Shown piece by piece: positions 39,134 to 50,027 of a stretch of 64,000 nucleotides of DNA. The stretch's first letter is position 1. Every line of letters starts with the position of its first letter. The DNA is from Ligustrum vulgare (Eukaryota; Streptophyta; Magnoliopsida; Lamiales; Oleaceae), in NCBI GenBank assembly GCA_963555705.1, contig OY743183.1:50085466-50149465 (forward strand), given 5' to 3'. The notes under the pieces are model-generated. The model searched no databases and was not told where the DNA came from. It worked only from the letters and a program-made list of their open reading frames with translations. The position numbers and the translations under genes are program-made.

Positions 39134-40409
39134 AGTACAACGGGGATGGTTCGGGTCCGGTACCCGTGACCCATCCAGCGGGTAACTTTTTTTCTAAACC
39201 CGCTATTCGCCCGCAAATATCGGGGTGGGTCAAATATGTCGCCCCGTTTTATTTTTTTAAATTTTTAGTTTTTTTTTAAAAAAAATTCTTTATTTATTTT
39301 TATTAAATTATTAATTCGAGATGGGTTAGAATCGGAGCGCCAAACCCGCCTCATGACTCGCCCAGGTCGTGGGAACCTGCCCCTAGGGGTGGACGTGGTT
39401 TGTTTTGATTTTGGTTCTAGAAGAACCAAACCAAACCATGAACCGATGATTTTTTTTTTTTTTTTAACTATTGAAACCAATTGATTTTTTTTAAGATATG
39501 GAACCAAACCGTTCAGTTCTGATTTGGTTCTAGAACCATTACTTGAGTTTTTAAATGATATAAATTCAAATTAAAACTTGTTTATATCAACTTCTTCATT
39601 AGAATTCATCTACGTCATTACTAAATAGAAAATGAATTTTTTAGTTAACAAAACATATATTTAGAAAATGTAACATGTTATTCTAAATCAAAGAAGAAAA
39701 AATTCATCTAAAGGAAACTTGCCGACTTGTCAAAATATATAGAATCGAACATAAATATCGTTTGGACTTATAGTTACATGTTACGATGAAGATCTGACTC
39801 TGCCCATTCTACTGTGACGCCGTGTGAGTTAGGGACGAAATTGCAACTTCAGTTCGAGTTAACTCTTGAGAATTGACGAATTGGGCTGAGGTTTATATAT
39901 ACATAAATTTTAAAAAATAAACATCAACGCCGTCGATGGTGACTAAGAAGTGCAACGATTGCTGTGTTATAGGAGTGCAAGTAAAGCAGTATGAATGCGT
40001 GTCTATAATTGAAAATAAGAGAAATGAATTAGAGTTAGAATTGAGATTTATGATTTAAAATCTTTGTCTGAGGTAAAATATATGGTAAATAACATTTTTA
40101 TACATTTCACATTTATAGTTTCAGATTTGAGTTTTTGGTGAGATGAATATCCACAGATTTGGTTCTTGGTTCTGGAAAGAGAACCAGAACTAGAACCGAA
40201 ACCGAATGGTTCTTGATTATATTAAACCTAGCCATTATTTTTTTGACTTAGAACTGAACCAAACCGCTTGGTTTGGTTTGGTTCGGTTATTTTGTGTACC
40301 CCTACCTGCCCAAACCCGCCCCTCTGACCCGCGCGACATGTTTTTTTGCCCTATTCGGGACAGGTTTAGGTTGGGTACCCGTCGAGTCTGATTTTTTTGC
40401 CACCTCTAA
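39134..40409. mobile_element. GGGTACCCG-rich hAT-like element with nested hAT at 39383-40303 (copy 2)
   Basis: Partner of 13377-14699. The nested element again shows the perfect ACCTGCCC duplication (39375-39382, 40304-40311) but lacks the internal (TA)n tract. Confidence 0.68.
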
Positions 40410-40558
40410 GTTGTGCAGGGTTGAGGGCTCATCCTTTAACTCCGTTTGCCTAGGGCCTCTTCTATTTTTCAAGAATCGAACCCTTACCAGGTAGCTAGAA
40501 GCGAGATTGGATTTTTCCACCCTCACATATCACCACTTGAGCTATGCCCTGGGGGCGC
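40410..40558 (-). mobile_element. tRNA-derived SINE A (copy 2)
   Basis: Partner of 14700-14848. A-box-like TAGCTCAAGTGGT and B-box-like GGGTTCGATTC on the minus strand. Confidence 0.75.
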
Positions 40559-41114
40559 AATTTGATATAGAAAAAACGACTAAAAGGATTGAAAAAGAAT
40601 TGGATCGAAAAGGGCGAAATCATAAAATACAGATTTGGTGTCCGACCTCTATTTCAAATGCATAATATGTCTATTCTGAGTATCTCGACGAGGCAATTCT
40701 AACTCACAGCATTTAGGCAGTCAAAACAGTGTTTTATTACTTTAGCGCTATTTTTGAATTTTCATTTTATTCGTTTTGATTTTTATCTTACACTCGGGTA
40801 TGCCAGGGTGATTAGTTTGGTTAGAATTAGTTTACCTTATTCGTTTAGACTTTTAATTAATTTCTTTCTTTAGTTTTCCTTGTCATACAAGAATTAGAGC
40901 TTTTCTTCTATTATAAAAGAAAGCACTTGTGCACGGATTATTCATTCATATTATTAATAAAATTCATGAAATTTCCTTTCAATTCTCTTGGTGGATTTCG
41001 AGCTGTTTGGTGGACTCCAAGTCTTGTTCCTATCAAACGATTTCGCTTGAATCCCTTATTTCCGTTCTGTGTCACAATTTAACATGTTATTAGAACAAAT
41101 GTTAATAGAGTCAT

Positions 41115-41269
41115 GCTATGTGTACAGGGAATTTTTACGAGAGTTTTTTACATGGAGCCACTTGGCCCTTTTTCACTGGTTATTGACCAAAAAAAAAAAA
41201 AATCAACCAGACAAGTGCTACCAGTGCAACATTTGTAAAGCTTTATCCAGGATTCCCTGTACAAACAGC
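41115..41269. mobile_element. MITE with GTACAGGGAAT termini (copy 2)
   Basis: Partner of 15405-15562, with the same termini. Confidence 0.73.
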
Positions 41270-41303
41270 TTTTTCCGTGTCAATAACTTTAGTCTCATTA
41301 TGA

Positions 41304-41547
41304 AAAAAGATGTAGCCCACACCTTGAGGGCCCCAACGACTCTACCCTGAGTCATTGGTTGAGGAGGTTAATCGCAAGTTATGCCTCCCAGAGGTAGGGT
41401 GGAAGACTTGATGGTAAACTCAAAGTTTAGGTAACTTCCGCTGACGATAAGACACAAATCCAATATTTCAGGATTCGAACCCTACACACTGTTGTGCTGA
41501 GTCTTACCAGCCCTCCCCTTTACCACTGAGAGATGTGTCCTGGAGGC
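41304..41547 (-). mobile_element. tRNA-derived SINE B with 19-bp target duplication (copy 2)
   Basis: Perfect AACTTTAGTCTCATTATGA at 41285-41303 and 41548-41566. The B box GGTTCGAATCC matches consensus exactly on the minus strand (about 41472-41483). Confidence 0.9.
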
Positions 41548-41832
41548 AACTTTAGTCTCATTATGACCTATTTATAAAAATGTTTGTATGCCATCTTTTG
41601 ATAACATGCAAAGGAGAATGTTGAAAATATAAGTTAAATTTACGAATTTGTTGTCTCTTAACAACTTTAACCTTTTGACTAATCAGTTCAATGTATGCGT
41701 TTGAATGATTGATATGTATTGTAAACTTGTTTCTAAACAAGTTTATTGACACATTTCGCAATGGTTCTACATGATAAGAGACAGATAGAGAGTGTCATGA
41801 AACTAGAAAGATATCAATGTTGAAATTAATTA

Positions 41833-42048
41833 GGCTCTGTTCCGCGTCTTATGTGGGAGAATTAAAATTATTTTGTTGATTTATTTGTGTATTCTAAGTA
41901 AAATGTGAGGTTAAAAATTAATTTAGGAAATTGTGTAATTAGAGAAAAAAAAATATGAATGGTTAAAAAGTGATTTGAGAAATTGTGTAAATTAAATTTG
42001 TTATCTTTTTTATTTTTTAATGTATTGATTTGGCAAATTAAAGGTGCC
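41833..42048. mobile_element. MITE-like insertion upstream of the ERF gene
   Basis: Bounded by TTA at 41830-41832 and 42049-42051, with short inverted ends GGC..CT / AGG..GCC and the GTGAGGTTAAAAATTAAT wording shared with other MITEs of this window. The inverted repeats are weak. Confidence 0.5.
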
Positions 42049-42261
42049 TTAATGAGAGGTTGCGTGGACAAGAGGGGACCTCATTGCACCACAGCCCACA
42101 GGGTATAGCAAAATGACCCATTTCTTCAATCAATGGTCCTCTCTCACACTGCACCCCACCCCGTTACCCTGTCTTCCAAGTGTCATATGAGTCATTGGGA
42201 AATGATAGAAAAGATGGTGTCGTTATACCCTCCCATATTATCTCTGTAGTGCATGCTATGC

Positions 42262-42395
42262 CAGTGCTCTGTTTGGTAGAGATAAAAATAAAATTTATAA
42301 TAAATTTTAATAAAAGTTGATAAAATATGTAGTTGAAAATTTGTGAATCCAATAAAATATGCGGATTGTTAAAGATTAAAATATGGATAAAATTC
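42262..42395. mobile_element. Partial MITE in the ERF 5' flank
   Basis: CTCTGTTTGGTAGAGATAAA and the following TTGATAAAATATGTAGTTGA match the left two thirds of the MITE at 21524-21688. The right terminus is worn. It ends only about 150 bp before the ERF start codon and just before the TATA-like CCTATATATTC at 42397-42407. Confidence 0.6.
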
Positions 42396-42538
42396 CTATA
42401 TATTCTTTCCATTTCTTTACTAAATTTTGTCTAACGTCTTTTATTAAAAAAAAAACCTATTTCTCAATTCATTTCTCTCTTTTGTACGAAATCCCTGCAA
42501 CACTTTGTAATTCGTAAATGATTTCTTGATGTTTTTGA

Positions 42539-43297
42539 ATGCACAAACAAGAACTCGCACTAAAACCCACACAAAAACACTGTTCATATATCTTACCAAT
42601 GAATACTGAGACTAAGAATTCAGAAACTGGTTTGATTCAAAAAACCCACAAAACAGAAAATTATGCAGGATCTGGCACCAAGAAGATGAAGAGAATCCGA
42701 GAAAATGCTATCAATGGAAAACATCCTGTTTATCGGGGTGTTAGAATGCGGAACTTGGGGAAATGGGTGTCTGAAATTCGAGAGCCACGCAAGAAATCGC
42801 GTATATGGCTTGGAACTTTTCCTACACCTGAAATGGCTGCTCGTGCTCATGATGTAGCTGCTTTGAGCATTAAAGGAAGCTCCGCCATACTCAATTTTCC
42901 GGAACTTGCTGCCGCCCTGCCGCGGCCAGTTTCACTTAGCCCACGAGATGTTCAGGCGGCGGCAGCTAACGCAGCTGCAATGGACAAATTTGATTTGATT
43001 AAATCTTCTTCTTCTTCTTCGTCACGCACTTTATCTTCTTCATCATCAATGTCATCTCTTGTTTCTGCTATAGATCTCTCAACAACTTCAGAAGAATTGA
43101 GTGAGATTGTTGAATTGCCTAGTCTTGGATCATGTTTCGACTATCTGTTACCGAGGGATGATTTCGTTTGTGTTGAGAACGGGTGGTTTGACTTCGATCC
43201 TCCTCCACCTCAGTGGCTGAGCGGCGTCGATGGTGGTGGTGGTGATGATGATGATGAAGATTCCAGCTGCTTTGAAGCTTTGTTGTGGAATTATTAA
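42539..43297 (+). CDS. AP2/ERF transcription factor, DREB subfamily (A-4, TINY-like)
   Basis: Intronless and intact, 252 codons plus stop. An internal Met at 42599 could be the true start (232 residues), because the 20 residues before it look unlike the family. One AP2 domain spans about residues 62-120: [60 protein letters not shown]. Val and Glu at the two DREB-defining positions (WVSEIRE) and the [17 protein letters not shown] extension place it in group A-4 (TINY/ERF034-040 type), which binds DRE or GCC-like promoter elements in the nucleus. [10 protein letters not shown] basic stretch precedes the domain. The tail holds a Ser-rich run, an Asp-rich patch and a terminal LLWNY typical of this group and probably used for activation. 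A TATA-like CCTATATATTC lies at 42397. Short upstream ATGs near 42517 and 42531 may lower translation. The gene lies just outside duplication copy 2. Confidence 0.95.
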   Translation: MHKQELALKPTQKHCSYILPMNTETKNSETGLIQKTHKTENYAGSGTKKMKRIRENAINGKHPVYRGVRMRNLGKWVSEIREPRKKSRIWLGTFPTPEMAARAHDVAALSIKGSSAILNFPELAAALPRPVSLSPRDVQAAAANAAAMDKFDLIKSSSSSSSRTLSSSSSMSSLVSAIDLSTTSEELSEIVELPSLGSCFDYLLPRDDFVCVENGWFDFDPPPPQWLSGVDGGGGDDDDEDSSCFEALLWNY

Positions 43298-44386
43298 TTT
43301 GTTATGGTGAGCACCTTTTTTTTTCTTAATTTGTGTGTTTTAGGAAATTAGCCCTTTTCAATTTTCATTGAATCCCCTCCTCAAACTCTTCTTTGTAAGT
43401 TTGTGATCCTTTTCAATGAATCTTACTGTACAGTTTTAGGGTCTCATAAAAATCCTCTATTATAAAACAAGGCATCTGGAAAGAGCCATCGACCATTTAG
43501 TCATCTGTCCTCCGTTTGGTAAATGTCATTTTTTTATATATAAATCAATTTATAAATCATATAATTTTTTAAATTACTTTTTAATCTTACATTTTTCTCT
43601 TCAATTTTCAATCACTACTTTTTATCTTAAAAACATAAATAAACCAATTTATAAACAAACAGGTTATCTTCATAAAACATATAGGTGTAGAGTATAGTAC
43701 ATTAGTAATGCCATAACATTTCTGGTAATAATTATTTTATAGCAAATGATGATGGAAAATCTATGAAATAATGAAAGTGACCAATATTTTCCTATAATGG
43801 CAAACAATTTCCTCTTCATTTCTTCTCCACTCCTTGCCTTATTTGCACTACAATGGCAGACATAAAAAGTAAAGCCACTTTTTTTTTGCTTTTTAATTTA
43901 CTAGTGCCGGATGTGAAACTTAGTCAAGTTCTAAAATGCGTAATGCATTGCGATGCGACGAGGTCGAGAATCAAGAATTACAAATTTATGCGTGTCAATG
44001 CAGAGAATAATCGTCATAATACGTTTCGTACTTTTAATAATATTTTAATTAATTTTAAGATATTAAATAAATTTTTATATGAAAAATATATTTTTTTACA
44101 TAAAAACTAAATACACAAATAATAAAAAATATATAAATAATTTTCTTTAATTTTAGAATTACTAACTCAAAAAAAATAGTGATTTATGGTTGATAATTTT
44201 ATTTATATTATACTATTTGTTTCAAAATGTCAAAATATTTTAATCCTTATAAAATAAGAAAAATAATATTTAAATAATAGTTTGGAGAGAAAAGTCAAAC
44301 AAATTATGGTAAGTAAAAACAATTAAAAAAAAATGAAACGAAGCAATTTAAAAAGAAAACAAGAAAGAAGAAGCCTATCAGTTCCC
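43298..44386. other. 3' flank of the ERF gene and intergenic sequence
   Basis: An AT-rich 3' UTR region is followed by a MITE-like stretch (CCTCCGTTTGGTAAATG at 43508 to about 43660, related to the MITE at 5678). An 85-residue frame at 43853-44110 has no recognisable domain and is not called. Confidence 0.5.
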
Positions 44387-44520
44387 ATCCCACATCGGAT
44401 GTTGATGTGGGATGTGAATACCTACTACCCTTATAAAGGGCTGTTCGGTGGTAAGCTGAATTAAGTTTGCAAATGGATTGTATATGTTTACATACATCCC
44501 TGAGTATAATTTTTTTTTTT
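44387..44520 (+). promoter_or_regulatory. Possible snRNA-type promoter: USE plus TATA box
   Basis: ATCCCACATCG at 44387-44397 is an exact match to the plant upstream sequence element RTCCCACATCG. TTATAAAG follows at 44431-44438 with 33 bp between, close to the spacing of RNA-polymerase-II snRNA genes. A T run begins near 44511. No snRNA or snoRNA is recognised downstream. The same USE/TATA wording also occurs in some plant LTRs, so this may be promoter debris. Confidence 0.4.
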
Positions 44521-44779
44521 TAATTTAAATAGAATTGGTTCAATTGGTTTCTAACATATTGGATTGGAAAAGTAACAGTTTATTATTGATTCTTGACCTT
44601 TAATCACCGATTTTTTCGATTTATGTTCAGTAAAAAGTATTATTCCCCGCATATGGGTAATGCGAGGCATTTTCCTCAAGCATTGAGCTAATGCGCACCT
44701 AGGCGGCGTTTATTCGCGCATTTTAGAACACTAAACTTAGTATAGTTTGGCGTGACATGATGATTTTTTATTGTATTTA

Positions 44780-46505
44780 CTAGTGTTATACTCGTGCGAT
44801 GCACAATCATTTGTTTACTCACATAATATCGATTTTATATATTAATATATGAAATGAATATTTTACTAAAAATGAGAAACAAAAGAAGATAATTAATTAG
44901 AAAAAAAGGTACAGTTACACATACCTTAATTTTTTTTACAGTTCGTATGTTTACCGTTTTAGAAAATTTACGATCATAATTTTATTAAAATGAAAAGGAA
45001 AGGGGAAAATAAATCGATGAACGCTCCAATTTTAATCTCTTTCATTTTCTATTTTTAAAGAAAAAATATTTATGTGATACTGATAATTTTTTTTATTTTT
45101 TCTTTACTAATTTTAAAAATAAAAATAAAAAGAATTGGTTTTCATATGTTAACATATGAAATGAATATTTAATTAAGAATGAGAAAAAATGAAGACAATT
45201 AATTACAAAAAAGTACAATAATACATACCTTATTTTTTTTTTTTTTTTTTTTTACGGTTAGTATGTTTATTGTTCCACAAAATTTCTTTAAGCATTGTAA
45301 TTTAAATTGACTTAAAGCTTAAAGGGAGAAAATAAAATTACATTTGAATAGAATTTGTAATAAGTGAAAAAATAGATAAATATGTGATATACGCTCGAAA
45401 TTTTATTAAAATAAAAATGAAAGAAAAATAGATTGATGATCGCTCTTATTTTATTCTCTTTTATTTTCATATTTATATGATATTGACATCGTTTTTTTTT
45501 TTTTTTTTTTTTTTTTTTTACGAATTAGAAAAAAATTCTAATTGATTTTAGAGAGGGAAGACATACCAAGAAATTTCAGGATGATTTTATCTTTGAGACT
45601 ATTTTACGGACAATATATTTTCAGTTTAATCTCACTGTTTTCTTATATTAAACTTCTAGTTGAGATCTTCAATTTGACAATCATATTACATATTTTCTTG
45701 AATTCAAAATAATACAATAATTATTAAAAAAGATTAATAATTAATACAAAAAATAATTTATAGATAGTATTAAATAACTTAAATGATATAATTTAAAATG
45801 AATGAGGTATTGAGTAAAATTAAAAAATATAAAACCTTTTACATTTGATCTTTGAAAGAATTTTACGGACAATATGTTGTTTGTTCTCACTTGTTAAATT
45901 GTATTAAAATTCTCGTTGAGATATTCGATTTGATATCGATATTACATATTTTTTGACTGAAATATAATAAAATAATTATCAAGTTAATAATAATTATTAC
46001 AAAAAAATAGTTTATATATTAAAATTAAAATCTTGATGTCATCAATAGCATATTACGAATTCTAATATTATGTACCATAATAATTTCTAAAATATTTATT
46101 TCATTATTTTTCTTACATATTATTTTTGTGCATAAATTTTAAGATTTAGAGAAACTATGTGCGTGTTATTTTTGACATTGACTTTGTTTTTATAGATGTA
46201 TAAATAGATAGATTACATATTTTTTAACTTAAATATAATAAAATAATTATCAAGTGAATAATAATTATTACAAAACAAAAAATAGTTTATACATTAAAAT
46301 AAATTAAAATTTTGATGTCATTAATAACATCGCACAAATTCTAATATTACGTACCATAATAATTGCTAAAATATTTATTACATTATTTTTTTGCATTAAT
46401 TAAATTTGTCTTGAATGATTCTTCAAAGTTTCTAAATTTAGAAAATAGTTTAGGCAGGAAATTGGGCTTTTCCTTTTTTGGCATGTATCTATTATTATAT
46501 ATAGA
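44780..46505 (-). mobile_element. Helitron H4, minus strand, non-autonomous
   Basis: Read on the minus strand it starts TCTATATATAATAATAG after A (plus-strand 46505) and ends ATAACACTAG before T (plus-strand 44780). A hairpin, GTGC-ATC-GCAC, lies about 12 bp upstream of the end. The interior is AT-rich, with internal duplications (for example 45950-46110 against 46209-46390, and 44845-45130 against 45145-45440). The 5' GGAAA-type wording and AT-rich subterminal DNA resemble H3, so both probably belong to one family. No coding content. Confidence 0.75.
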
Positions 46506-47447
46506 TATAGATAGAAGCCCCTATTTCATAAACATTAGTTTATAAACGGTTACAAGACAACATCTCATTAGATCATTTTTTTTAAACGTCAACAATTTTG
46601 ATTCGTAAAAAAATTTCGCCCACCAGTTTAGACTTTTCAACAAAATAGACCAACTGAATACTGTCACGTTACCATTTTTAAGTAAATTTTATAAACAAAT
46701 TTTTGTCAAGCATAGGCTAAGTTTTCAAACTTGTGAATGTAAAATCAACACACTAATTGCTAATATCATTGTAAGGATTTCCTTAGCAACAAAATAGATA
46801 CACAAAATAATTCCATTTATTAGACAACTTTACTACCTATCATCATGATATTCAAAGAGACATACTTATTGCCCCCGGGACACATAACAACTGGTAAAGA
46901 TTGGGGATTCAAAAACGTTGACAATGCAGAAGTTGTGGATTTGAATCTTCACACCAGCTTGGGGCATAATCTACGATTTATATCATCCACCAATCTAATG
47001 ACATGGACGATAAGGGCGCCTAAGATTGACATTCAACATTTTCAAAGAGAAATAACTATTTTTTCTGCTAGGTGTCACAACATTTACTTGATTGTTGTAA
47101 AGTCCAAAATTATTTACAGACTAATTGCTCAAATATTTTTTATTTGTAGATCAACACAAATCTCTAGAGGTCTGGTTGATAGGGATTATGGAATTTGGGT
47201 GGAAAGGAAACGAATTCCTGTGAACTTAATTCCCTGGAATTAGAAGTTTAATGTGTTTGATTGATTTAATTTTCTAGATGGGAAAAATGAGGGATTTTTC
47301 AAGTTTTGTTGTTTGATTGACATTATTTTTCATTACAAATAAAGCAAAATTTAGTTATTATAGATAATAAAAAATTTTATTTTATTATTTTTCACATATT
47401 TGTACTTAATAATAATAATGTTAAATTCTTGACAAAAAATCAATTAA
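46506..47447. other. Intergenic sequence, no gene recognised
   Basis: A 132-residue frame at 46845-47243 resembles no family I know, and its end overlaps AT-rich repeat-like DNA. I do not call it a gene. Confidence 0.5.
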
Positions 47448-48269
47448 TGTTGTAAATATTATCTTGTAATAATAAATGACAATTATACCCATTTAACCCT
47501 AGACATTATTATTTTATATATCCCTATTCTCCCCTATATGTATAGGGGCTCTGGTTCATAATAAAATACACAAGTTTATTGGTGTTTCTACTTTTTTCTC
47601 TAATTTATAACACGTTATTAGCACGAATCTCTACCAAATTGAGTTAGAAGGTAATTTTTGAATGAGCATAATCATTCGTCATGTGTACCAAAATTAATTT
47701 GGTTACATGTGAATATTTTTTTTTACATGTACATCAAAACGCTGTTGAATCTTGTTCAAGTTACACGTATGAATTCCGCATGAGCTCCATCCTCAATTCA
47801 ATTCCGAATTTGCACACACAAACCAAGGATTATCATTTTAATCATTTCCAAACCTTGAATTTGTCTCCAATTTGGAACTTGCCGATTTCCAATTGAATTT
47901 AATTTGGAAGTTGAGATTTCAAATCACTACATAATCTGAAACTTGGGTCTTCACTTTGGTCATTGGCAATGGAGATTGAATTTGATTTTATTTATTTATT
48001 TATTTATTTTAACTCAAAGTTTCACGCTTACAATTATCATTGGTTTTCATGTTGCATTATAACCAGAGTGCTATTATTTGTTCCGAGTCAAAATTGAGGT
48101 TGGATGCGGTAATTTCTCTAATTTCTTTTCGTTTTCAATAATAATTGGTTTATTCATGTTCTAAATTGTGTAGATTGTGTACCCATGTTATTATGTTTAA
48201 TCCATGCATTATTACATACATATTTATATGTGTGTATTATTGTTGTTGAATATTATTCTTACCTTCAAA

Positions 48270-48778
48270 ATGATTATTCATTAAGTTGTGGCTTCAAAAG
48301 TAGCACAACATTATAATTAATATTCCAGAAGAATATTAATCGTAGAACTATCTATTATAAATAATTTGTTGTTGCTCCTAAAGTAGCACAACATTATAAT
48401 ATTTCAGAAGAATATTATTTGCTCCTGAAGAGTATAAATTATAATTGTCAATATTTCAGAAAAATAATTTATGATTGCTCCTGAAGTAACACAATTTTAA
48501 TTATAATAATATTCGTATAGATTATTAATTGCTCCCGAAGAGCATAATTTTGAAATATTTATTATTCAGTTGCTCCAGAAGAGTAAATATCTAAAATCTT
48601 TAGCAATAGTTTGTTGTTGCTCCTGGAGTAGCGCAACAGTATAATTAATATTCCAATGGAATATTACTTACTCCTGAAAAGCATGAATTATAATTCAAAT
48701 AATTTAGAAGAATATTGACTCAATACTCCTGAAGAAGCATAATTTAAAATATGTTTTAAATGAATATGGTGTTGGATT
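48270..48778. repeat. Array of short inverted repeats in the copia leader/gag region, part 1
   Basis: AATATTCCAGAAGAATATT-like and GCTCCTGAAGAGC-like words alternate every 30-90 bp. Each is a small inverted repeat. The array resumes after the insertion, at 53800-54750. Confidence 0.75.
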
Positions 48779-49795
48779 AGCTGGTTACTATCGGAGATTT
48801 GTGGAAGGATTCTCCAAGATTGCCTCGCCTTTGACTAAGCTGACCAGAAAGGATACAAAATTTCAGTGGAATTCGGATTGCGAACAGAGTTTTAGGAGTT
48901 AAAGACATGGTTGACAACTGCGCCAATTTTAACCATTCCACAGGGAAATGAAGGATTAGTCATTTACAGTGATGCCTCATTGAAGGGGCTTGGTTGTGTT
49001 CTTATGCAACACGGCAAGGTAATTGCCTACGCTTCAAGGCAATTGAAAGAGTACGAGAAGAATTACCCAACTCACGATCTCGAGTTGGCAGCCGTCGTGT
49101 TTGCGTTAAAAATATGGAGGCACTATCTCTACGGGGTCAGATGTGAGATCTACACCGATCATAAAAGTCTCAAATATTTCTTCACACAGAAAGAACTGAA
49201 CATGCGACAGCGCAGGTGGTTGGAACTTGTCAAGGATTATGATTGTGTCATTAATTATCATCCTGGCAAGGCTAATGTCGTAGCTGATGCACTTAGCAGA
49301 AAAAGTCATGGAACAATGAATGCCTTGCAAGTTGTCCAAAAACAGTTACTAATTGAGATCCAAGGGTTAGAGTTGGAGATCGTTCCAAAAGACAAGACAG
49401 GTTATCTTGCTAACATAACATTGGAATCGACATTGTTGGAAAGAATCAAGGCTCTACAGTTAGAAGACCCCAATACTTCAAGGGTCCGCACTGAAGTAGT
49501 TGATGGGAAGCGCACCGATTTTGTTATCTCCACAGATGGTGCCCTTCGACAGGGTAATAGGCTGGTAGTCCCCAATAATAAGGAATTGAAGCGAGAAATT
49601 ATGAGGGAAGCTCATAACACTCCTTACTCAATCCACCCCGGAAGTACTAAGATGGCTCGGGATTTGAGACAACATTTTTGGTGGATTGGCATGAGTAGGG
49701 ACGTGGCGGAGTATGTTCAACGTTGTCTCACTTGTCAGCAAGTTAAGGCCGAACATCAGCGACCTTCTGAATCCTTCTCATATCCTCAGTTATGA
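48779..49795 (+). pseudogene. Ty3/gypsy pol remnant: RT end, RNase H, integrase zinc finger
   Basis: Starts abruptly inside reverse transcriptase (GYYRRFVEGFSKIASPLTKL). A frameshift lies near 48895. RNase H follows with its acidic residues visible in [13 protein letters not shown] and YTDHKSL, then [15 protein letters not shown]. Next is the integrase HHCC finger ([20 protein letters not shown] ... [10 protein letters not shown]). The frame then jumps to the chromodomain region. The DDE catalytic core, about 200 residues, is deleted. The 5' half of the element (LTR, gag, protease, most of RT) is missing. Confidence 0.92.
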
Positions 49796-49991
49796 GTCGT
49801 TAGATCTTCGTGAGGACCTAACTTACGAGGAATCACCTGTGAGGATCCTACTGAAGGCAGATAAGGAACTTAGGAGGAAGAAGATAACTCTAGTTAAAGT
49901 CCTTTGGAGGAATCATGCAGTAGAAGAGGCTACTTGGGAACGCGAGGATGAAATGCGTGCCAAGTATCCACACCTTTTCGGTAAGTTTTAA
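49790..49991 (+). pseudogene. Gypsy integrase C-terminus with chromodomain
   Basis: LDLREDLTYEESPVRILLKA, LRRKKITLVKVLWRNHAVEE, ATWEREDEMRAKYPHLF, then a stop at 49989. This is the chromodomain ending of plant chromoviruses, which guides integration to heterochromatin. It is out of frame with the upstream pol piece because of the core deletion. The GAGGACGAAATTTC wording after the stop and a TTTAGGGGGTAAGG polypurine tract lead into the LTR. Confidence 0.9.
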
Positions 49992-50027
49992 TTTCGAGGA
50001 CGAAATTTCTTTTAGGGGGTAAGGAAT

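Larger units (their letters stand above)
23997..41599 (+). repeat. Segmental duplication, copy 2
   Basis: Second direct copy, about 24 kb downstream of the first. It shares the copia LTR end, the hAT element at 24467, the 180-bp tandem pair, the TA microsatellite, the MITEs, the nested hAT pair and both SINEs. It differs by carrying Helitron H2 instead of H1 at the microsatellite, by lacking H3, and by an extra stretch of about 75 bp near 37950. The visible start is only where the window cuts copy 1, so the true left end is unknown. To the right it runs into unique sequence before the ERF gene. Confidence 0.93.

Noticed and set aside
46845..47243. 132-residue open frame before the copia element
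   Set aside because: No recognised domain, unusual composition, and an end that overlaps repeat-like sequence. Could be a decayed gene piece, but I cannot support a call.
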